NCBI GenBank assembly: GCA_047495785.1 | Contig: JBLDXI010000003.1 | Span: forward strand, 2,666,001 to 2,730,000 | Source of the DNA: Lepidodermella squamata | Taxonomy: Eukaryota; Gastrotricha | Direction of reading: 5' to 3' | Length of the DNA stretch: 64,000 nt | In this document: piece after piece, positions 58,441 to 64,000 of the stretch | Layout of the letters: each line of letters opens with the position of its first letter | Position numbering within the stretch: the first letter of the stretch is position 1 | Notes under the pieces: model-generated | What the model was told of the DNA's origin: nothing | What the model saw: only the letters and a program-made list of their open reading frames with translations | The model's database searches: none | Position numbers and translations under genes: made by a program

Positions 58441-60744
58441 ATGTTGCTAATAATGCGACTTTCAGGTTTTCTCTGTTTGAATTTGATCTTACTCAAAGCT
58501 TCAGCGATTACAATCCTACTACCATTTATGCTTCCTTTAACTGGAGACGATCCACGAAATGGCGAGGCATGTCACGCTGGCGCCCAAGTCGCTGTGTCGT
58601 TGTTCAATCGAAATCCGAACTTGACCACTGCATTCACAATAGAGCCCGTATTTCTCAACGAAGGCGTCGGTGCCTCTCTCGCTCCAAAGCAGCTCGTTGA
58701 ATTTTCACGGCAAGTTTTGACATCTGAAGATCGAATCCTCGCACCAATCGCAGCTGGTCCGTTTTTCGCGAATGGATGCAAAGCAGCTGCTTCACTCGCT
58801 CACCATTTGAACATGGTCTTGCTGGGTATCGGTTGTGGCCCGCCTGGCATGACAGCAAGACGTCAACTTTATCCGAATTTTTACCGCCTGAGATCAGCCG
58901 GAGACGTCTCGATATTCACAATCGTTCAATTCATAACGAAAGTAGGAAACTGGCAAAAACTGGCGATATTAACTTGGGCTGGAAATTTCTACAACTTTGA
59001 GTTATCGCTCGTGCTACAAAAAGAGTCGAAAAAAGCTAACGTATCCGTGCCGTACTACGACGTTGTTGCTGATGTTGATGAACAAGCTGTTCAGCACCTG
59101 AAAGACAGCGATTATCGAATAATTGCATTCGTAGTGGCAGAAAATGCGCTCATCAATAGATTCCTTTGTTTAACCTACAAACTTGGAATGACAGGGTACA
59201 GATATGTCTTCATTCTAACATACAACGGTTATGCCGACCCAGAAAGCCTTCCAGAAACCATGGCAGATAACTGCACGAGAGATATGATAAAAACCCAATA
59301 CTTGTACACGAAATGGGTTGGAGCTCAATTAGAAGTTGATGACGCTTCATTGGTGTCTTCACTCGGGATTAACTTGACGTCATTTGATTCCATGTATCTT
59401 CAAATAACTAACTGGAGAAAGCCGGCGGATCATATCAAGAGAAGTGTATGTTATGATGCAGCTATGAATGCTATGCTGATCTTGAACGAAGCTGACTATC
59501 AACTAGGTCTCATGAACATGAGCTTGAAAGACTACGCCTTGAAACCTGACGTGATAGCCGACGTGGTTAATACTACAACAGCCAAATCCAATTACGTGAC
59601 GCTAAGGGCCGGGCGAATGAGTTATTCTAAGCGGCTGGAACTCGACCATGATCCTCAGGTGATCGTTCAATGGAGCCCGGAATTAGGGACTGTAATCGAA
59701 TACAAAAGCCTACTCTCCGAAAGCGGAAACCCAAATCGTTATGAAGATTACAATTTTTCTGTAATGCGGACTCAAACATGGAGAACTCCACATGGCAAAC
59801 CGCCGAAGGAGATTAGGAGTATTAGAATAATAAGGAAAGATGTGCCGCCAGAAGCTTTCCAATCAGCAGTTGCTCTCACTGTTACATTAAGCTTGATGCA
59901 GATTCTCGGTGCGATCAGAATTTTCTACGCTCGGACCTTGAAAAAGATAGATTGGTCGCTGTTACTCAGCTGTTTGATGCTTAATACTAGCAGTGTTTTG
60001 TTCTCTGCTTCAAAGCCTAATGATACTCTCCGTCTATGCATCGTCCGAATGGTCACGCCAATTATCGGCTTTGCTTCTCTAAATTTCTTTATTTGGGCAA
60101 ATATTATCGTGATCTTGTTCCCACGTACGAAACGGCGAAGAATACCAGCAAATCACAAGTCATTGCATGCCATTGCGAGTTTGATATCTCGATCACAGCA
60201 TACGACTTCAATCATCTGGGCAGCTTATTTCAAGAGGAATGCATTGATGCAGAGGCGCTATTTCAAAGCGCTTTGTTCTGCTCTTGGGACTGAGGCGGTT
60301 TTAACAATATTTTGGCTAGTTTTCGCAACGCCAAGTTATTTAGAAACAAACGAAATCCAACCCTACGACCCTGTAAGAGATGAAGTCGTGATCAATCGAG
60401 TAATCAAGTGCTTTACTGGTTCCGATATTACTTGGATACTTTTCTTCGTCATAGTTAATATGCTGGCATTATGTTCCGTTGTGTGCGTGATTTTTTTGAT
60501 AGGACGTGAATCCAAACGTGATCCTGACTACGCACCTGTTAAATTGCTTACTGTCAACACAGCGTCTCTATATATCGCCTCTATTTTCGTAATTATGGTT
60601 CTTCCCTCGTTTTCGTCACAACTTGCTGCTCTTTCGTTCAGTTCACTATTAATTTCAGCGGTTGCGTCGATAGTTGTCGGCTACTTTCGACTTCGCAAGA
60701 TTCGACCAGTAAGACCACAATCGAAAGGACTCAGGAAACCCTAA
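58441..60744 (+). CDS. Class C G protein-coupled receptor, GABA-B-like, intronless
   Basis: Single exon, 767 residues. A signal peptide (MLLIMRLSGFLCLNL...) precedes an extracellular Venus-flytrap domain of about 430 residues. Recognisable parts include LPLTGDDPRNGEACHAGAQ, ILAPIAAGPFFANGCKAAA and GNWQKLAILTWAG, which follow the ANF-receptor/GABA-B pattern. The seven-helix domain spans about residues 465-760: TM1 from AFQSAVALTV, TM3 from CIVRMVTPI with Trp-Ala-Asn at its end, TM5 in TWILFFVIVNMLALC and TM7 before the basic tail RLRKIRPVRPQSKG. The Cys-rich linker of metabotropic glutamate and taste receptors is absent, which favours the GABA-B subgroup. The ligand is unknown. The lack of introns in a spliced neighbourhood suggests retrocopy origin or intron loss. 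Confidence 0.85.
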   Translation: MLLIMRLSGFLCLNLILLKASAITILLPFMLPLTGDDPRNGEACHAGAQVAVSLFNRNPNLTTAFTIEPVFLNEGVGASLAPKQLVEFSRQVLTSEDRILAPIAAGPFFANGCKAAASLAHHLNMVLLGIGCGPPGMTARRQLYPNFYRLRSAGDVSIFTIVQFITKVGNWQKLAILTWAGNFYNFELSLVLQKESKKANVSVPYYDVVADVDEQAVQHLKDSDYRIIAFVVAENALINRFLCLTYKLGMTGYRYVFILTYNGYADPESLPETMADNCTRDMIKTQYLYTKWVGAQLEVDDASLVSSLGINLTSFDSMYLQITNWRKPADHIKRSVCYDAAMNAMLILNEADYQLGLMNMSLKDYALKPDVIADVVNTTTAKSNYVTLRAGRMSYSKRLELDHDPQVIVQWSPELGTVIEYKSLLSESGNPNRYEDYNFSVMRTQTWRTPHGKPPKEIRSIRIIRKDVPPEAFQSAVALTVTLSLMQILGAIRIFYARTLKKIDWSLLLSCLMLNTSSVLFSASKPNDTLRLCIVRMVTPIIGFASLNFFIWANIIVILFPRTKRRRIPANHKSLHAIASLISRSQHTTSIIWAAYFKRNALMQRRYFKALCSALGTEAVLTIFWLVFATPSYLETNEIQPYDPVRDEVVINRVIKCFTGSDITWILFFVIVNMLALCSVVCVIFLIGRESKRDPDYAPVKLLTVNTASLYIASIFVIMVLPSFSSQLAALSFSSLLISAVASIVVGYFRLRKIRPVRPQSKGLRKP

Positions 60745-60811
60745 TCCATTTTTTTCAACCAAGACAAAAGTGTGGATACTTGTACAAAAATGATCGCAGT
60801 TGTATAGTCAA

Positions 60812-60817
60812 AATAAA
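60812..60817 (+). terminator. Polyadenylation signal AATAAA after the GPCR gene
   Basis: AATAAA lies 68 bp after the stop at 60744. Confidence 0.5.
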
Positions 60818-60902
60818 TATGGAAAAATCAACCCTAGATACGAAATAAGCCATTCATGTTCCGGCGTAAGGGATTGCACTATGGTTAGCCATGGAGAAAT
60901 GT

Positions 60903-60979
60903 AATTTCCCCACTCTCTGAAACCCCTCGATTCGTTTGGCTGCGCCAAACTCACTCGGGGTTCTAAAGAGGGGGAAATT
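60903..60979. repeat. Imperfect inverted repeat / hairpin, about 77 bp
   Basis: Left arm begins AATTTCCCC and ends TTTGGC (60940). Right arm starts GCCAAA (60944) and ends GGGGAAATT. The core stem TTTGGC-TGC-GCCAAA has a 3-nt loop, and the outer parts CTCT...ACCCC and GGGGTT...AGAG also pair. This could be a foldback mobile element, an RNA hairpin in the GPCR 3' region or a terminator-like structure. Confidence 0.6.
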
Positions 60980-61584
60980 GTATTGCAATAAATTTTATTT
61001 ATTATTTATTTATTTAGAAGCTATTACACCCAAAGAGGGAAGCTTGACAAAGTGTAAGGAAAACAACATATAATTGCAGGACAGGATCACATTTAGGACG
61101 GGAAAGGTGTTGTAGAAGAAACAAATTGTGAATATTGGAATAAAATGTCTTTCATATATCGGTGGATTTTCAAATTCAGTTGTTAAAAATGATCACAAAT
61201 CTTTGTGTATGCAAGCCGGTTGAGCATTTCATCGCGATATTTAGCAATGTTTACACAAATTCGCAGACAGCTCACTTATAATGCATGCGTTGTTTGCTTT
61301 AGCATTCCGATTCCTTAAGCTGAGCTCATTTCAGTTATTCACCACTAAGGGAATACTCAATGGCTTTCCATGGAGAGATTGGATTTCTTTATTGAAAGCC
61401 ATAGAGTAATTCTATTCCTACATGCGCACTATCTGGAGCTACTTTTAAGGGTGTTTAAGGGGCATACCCTTGTGAAATTAGCATAAAAAATTGGGATGAA
61501 AATTCCACCTTAATTCAGCCATAGAGAAATTCACTTTTCCAATAGCTAAATTTTACCATGCGAATCTAGGAATACTAATTACAA
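60980..61584. other. Intergenic with dispersed short repeats
   Basis: It holds near-copies of GCCATRGAGAAAT at 61368, 61398 and 61518; another lies at 60888, just before the hairpin. No coding exon is seen. The region may be a decayed repeat element and the promoter of the second type II gene. Confidence 0.4.
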
Positions 61585-63015
61585 ATGTGTTTTCATAAAC
61601 TATTATGTTTTAAATGGATGTTCGCGTTCGTATTGCTCGTATCGATTCTTGTATTATGGTTTCACTTGGAAGTTTCAAAGAGAGCCTTATGTAACGTTAA
61701 ATTGACAGTTTTTCCGGAAAGCTACAGCAACTTCAAGAATGAATGTAAGGTAGAACGAGATTCTCGTGTTTGCAGCGGTATGCTCAACATTCGAAAGAAA
61801 CAATGGCATGATGGCTCGTCATTCAAGCGAGAAGAATTGTTCGATTTGAGGAACGTGCTGCTAGTTATCCAGTTTGGCGAACCTACTTATGTTGCCGCCT
61901 CAAAACTTCTGTCGCTCTATAGTGGAATTTTCGCTGACGTTGTCTTCTGTGGGTCTAACAATGATTTCTGGCCAAAACATCCGGGGACTAACCTTACCGA
62001 CAAGCTACTAACCGTTCCAGTGGATACAAGATTTGTGTCATACGGAATGCCGACGAAACACTTTGGAGAAAACGCTTATATCTGCTTGGACTTGGCTTTG
62101 GAAGACGATAAACGAGCTACAGATTACGATGGAATCCTCGTAGCGGCAGATGATGTAATTCTAAATGTTTGGACTTGGAGAGATGCTAATCTTAGCCTGA
62201 ACAAAAACTGGCTAATCAAAGTTACAGATTACTTACGAGTTTTCAAGCTTGAAAATGTTAGAACTACCATTTATATTTCAGTGAAAGTCGTATAACTATC
62301 ACAATTTTAGGGTCACTTTTGCAATGGAACGACGTCAAACAACGATAAAGACTGCCTGGCAGAGGTTTGGCCAGAGACGTGGCGTTGGTGCAAGACCTAC
62401 AAAAATGAGATGAGAAGTTTCTACGATCAATTGAAGCAGCTTGCCAGCAAAAATAAAGCTGACAGTTTCTGGCCTCAGACCTTCAATGAACTTACAAAAT
62501 CTGCCCATGGGGAAAATCGTCTCTTCAGAGGTTTGGCTGATGTTTTCTACGTCTCGAACAAATATCTAACCCAAATTCGACCCATACTGAGACTTCTCAG
62601 CAAGTTGTTACTACCCTTTACCTATTCCAAGTGTTTTAGGTTTGCGTTTAACAGAAACAGAGTTTGGCTTGAAGCCGGGGTTGAAACAGCAGTAAGGATT
62701 GTCTCTCCTCCAGAAGACATTCAACTGCTTCAACTTGACGGTAACGATTACGGCCATGGTCATACTGTTCGAAGGAATTACATGATCAACGGCTATGCAT
62801 CGTACTACCAATACATTCATCCATTCAAAATGAGCCAGGTCTTCAAAGAACGCATCAAAAGTGCCCGATTTCGATACGATGAGTCACGTCTCCATCTTCA
62901 TAGCATAAACCGCAATCATTTCAAGCAAGGGGATTGGACGATCTCTTGTGTCTATTGTTACTTGTTGAAGCTGTTTTCGTCCTACAAAACTGCTATAGAT
63001 TCTTTGAATACGTAG
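61585..63015 (+). CDS. Type II membrane protein, Golgi glycosyltransferase-like shape, copy 2
   Basis: Three exons, 61585-62256, 62311-62603 and 62640-63015, give 446 residues. The second intron would be only 36 nt, but it lies at the same residue and phase as in copy 1. One signal anchor (MFAFVLLVSILVLWF) is followed by a luminal domain. Shared with copy 1 are LRNVLLVIQF, ADVVFCG, GILVAADDVILNVW, ENRLFRGLADVFYV, HPFKMSQVF and ISCVYCYLLKL. The exon 2 segment rich in Cys and Trp (CLAEVWPETWRWC) differs most between copies. The ADD motif and topology again suggest a glycosyltransferase-like enzyme, without family proof. It converges on G11. Confidence 0.6.
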
Positions 63016-63179
63016 CGCAAATAATTGAACATTTTACTTGATATACTTGACATTATTGCACTCTAATAAGTACATGAATATTACGTTAGTTGATACAATT
63101 TTTCAAACTAACAGCATTCGTGGATGAGAAATGATAGTAAGATAACTTGATAATCGCGCTCTCCGTCTTTAGATTGCTC

Positions 63180-64000
63180 TCAATGCATGTCTTCCGATAA
63201 CTGGAAAGATCCAGTTGAATCCGATGTGACCTTTGATTTCTCCGAGATGAGACTCTTAATTTCGTCATCATCGTCATCCGGTATCTCCCAATCAGCCCAG
63301 TAGGCGCGAATAGGTTTGTCCTCGGTGATTCCGTCGACTTCGCCCCGCGACGTGAACTCGATTTCTTCAACCTTCTTGCGTAAAAGATTTCGCACAGTGT
63401 CAGAAACCTGAATTTTCATTGCTGAAATGGTACAAATGTTAATACTGTTTTTAATTATTTTAGCAAGCTAATTACGTAAGCATGTCGAGTGGATTATTGA
63501 GACGACTTGAACCGCCGAACCAATTGCGACGAATCTCGGGAATTGCAGGTAGGCCGCTCGGGCATGGCATGTACCGACGTGAATGCCGAATCGCATGGAC
63601 ACATCCTCCTCGACTCCCTCAAGGCTGTCGTTCAATTCCTTTATTTTATCCCTTAATTCCAGAGCAATGAAAACCTGATGACAAGAAATTGATAGGGATA
63701 TCCATAGGGAGTTATAACTTACCATCTCGGCAATGTGTTGATTCATAATATGATGCTCGCCGAAACCAGTCCCAATCATGATGCAGCTCCCTGAGCAAAA
63801 CGGCAGTGAAACGATGAATACGGAGACTATGAAATTACCTGTAACTTCAATTTTGAGACAGCTATGTTTTCGAAGGCAGTCTTCAATCATTTCATAAGCC
63901 GTGTACATTGTTCGGGCGAAATCTTCCAAACTCAGGTCGTTCATCAAGCTACCAACATTGCTTACATCAAATATCATCAAACAAGCATCTTAAATGAAAA
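63180..64000 (-). CDS. NIT-domain receptor cyclase-like protein, copy G11, C-terminal part (continues past window end)
   Basis: Only the cyclase homology domain and tail are inside the window. An exon begins just before 63989 with ACLMMIFDVSNVGSLM (first metal Asp kept). After an intron at about 63791-63838 the metal motif reads KIEVTGSCIMIGTG, Ser for Asp. IGSAVQVVSIIH has Gln for Asn and Ile for Arg, identical to G8 in this stretch. The final exon (from MKIQVSDTVRN) has RGEVDGITEDKPIRAYWADW, matching the end of cyclase domains. It finishes with DEIKSLI and SFQLSEDMH. It is a close sister of G8. The start, TM segments and NIT-like region lie beyond 64000. Confidence 0.84.

Overview
The window is nuclear DNA from an animal with a compact genome. 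It shows cadherin/laminin-G, Cys-loop channel, class C GPCR, calcyphosin, Ly6 and ADF/cofilin-type genes. Most introns are about 36-85 nt, and AATAAA signals are close to stop codons. Introns are GT-AG with T-rich acceptors plus at least three GC-AG introns. No rRNA, tRNA, CRISPR or bacterial operon structure is visible. The taxon cannot be fixed from sequence alone. Gene density and intron size suit a larvacean-like or tardigrade-like genome, and this is a low-confidence inference.

Layout. 1-3.3 kb: 3' part of a cadherin/laminin-G adhesion receptor (+). 3.7-5.0 kb: a small two-exon membrane protein (-). 5.3-6.3 kb: a small heat shock protein (+). 7.2-48.1 kb is dominated by a minus-strand tandem array of receptor cyclase-like genes. 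Each has a short cytoplasmic N-terminus, TM1, an extracellular NIT-like sensor region, TM2, a linker and a C-terminal nucleotide-cyclase homology domain. Nine copies lie here; two more lie at 54.6-57.2 kb and from 63.2 kb past the window end, making eleven (called G1-G11 below). Set into the array are two paralogous Cys-loop channels (18.3-19.5, 40.2-41.5 kb), two calcyphosin-like EF-hand proteins (23.1-23.9, 31.5-32.3 kb), a Ly6 protein (32.6-33.1 kb), an ADF/cofilin-like gene (33.7-34.1 kb, +) and an SGNH-hydrolase-like membrane protein (34.9-37.0 kb, +).

49-54.6 kb carries three closely spaced plus-strand genes: a 2-oxoglutarate-oxygenase-like protein, a secreted protein of unknown family and a type II membrane protein. 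58.4-60.7 kb is an intronless GABA-B-like class C GPCR. 61.6-63.0 kb is a paralogue of the type II protein. Both type II genes converge tail-to-tail on a cyclase-like gene, so that pair looks like a duplicated cassette.

Main point of interest. In all eleven copies the cyclase domain keeps the fold, the linker and the first metal-binding Asp, but the transition-state Asn and Arg are replaced (Asn by Gln, Pro or Leu; Arg by Leu or Ile). The second metal Asp survives only in G5-G7. The array therefore looks like an expanded family of NIT-type receptor pseudo-cyclases, neighboured by channels, EF-hand proteins and a GPCR. A sensory role is inference.
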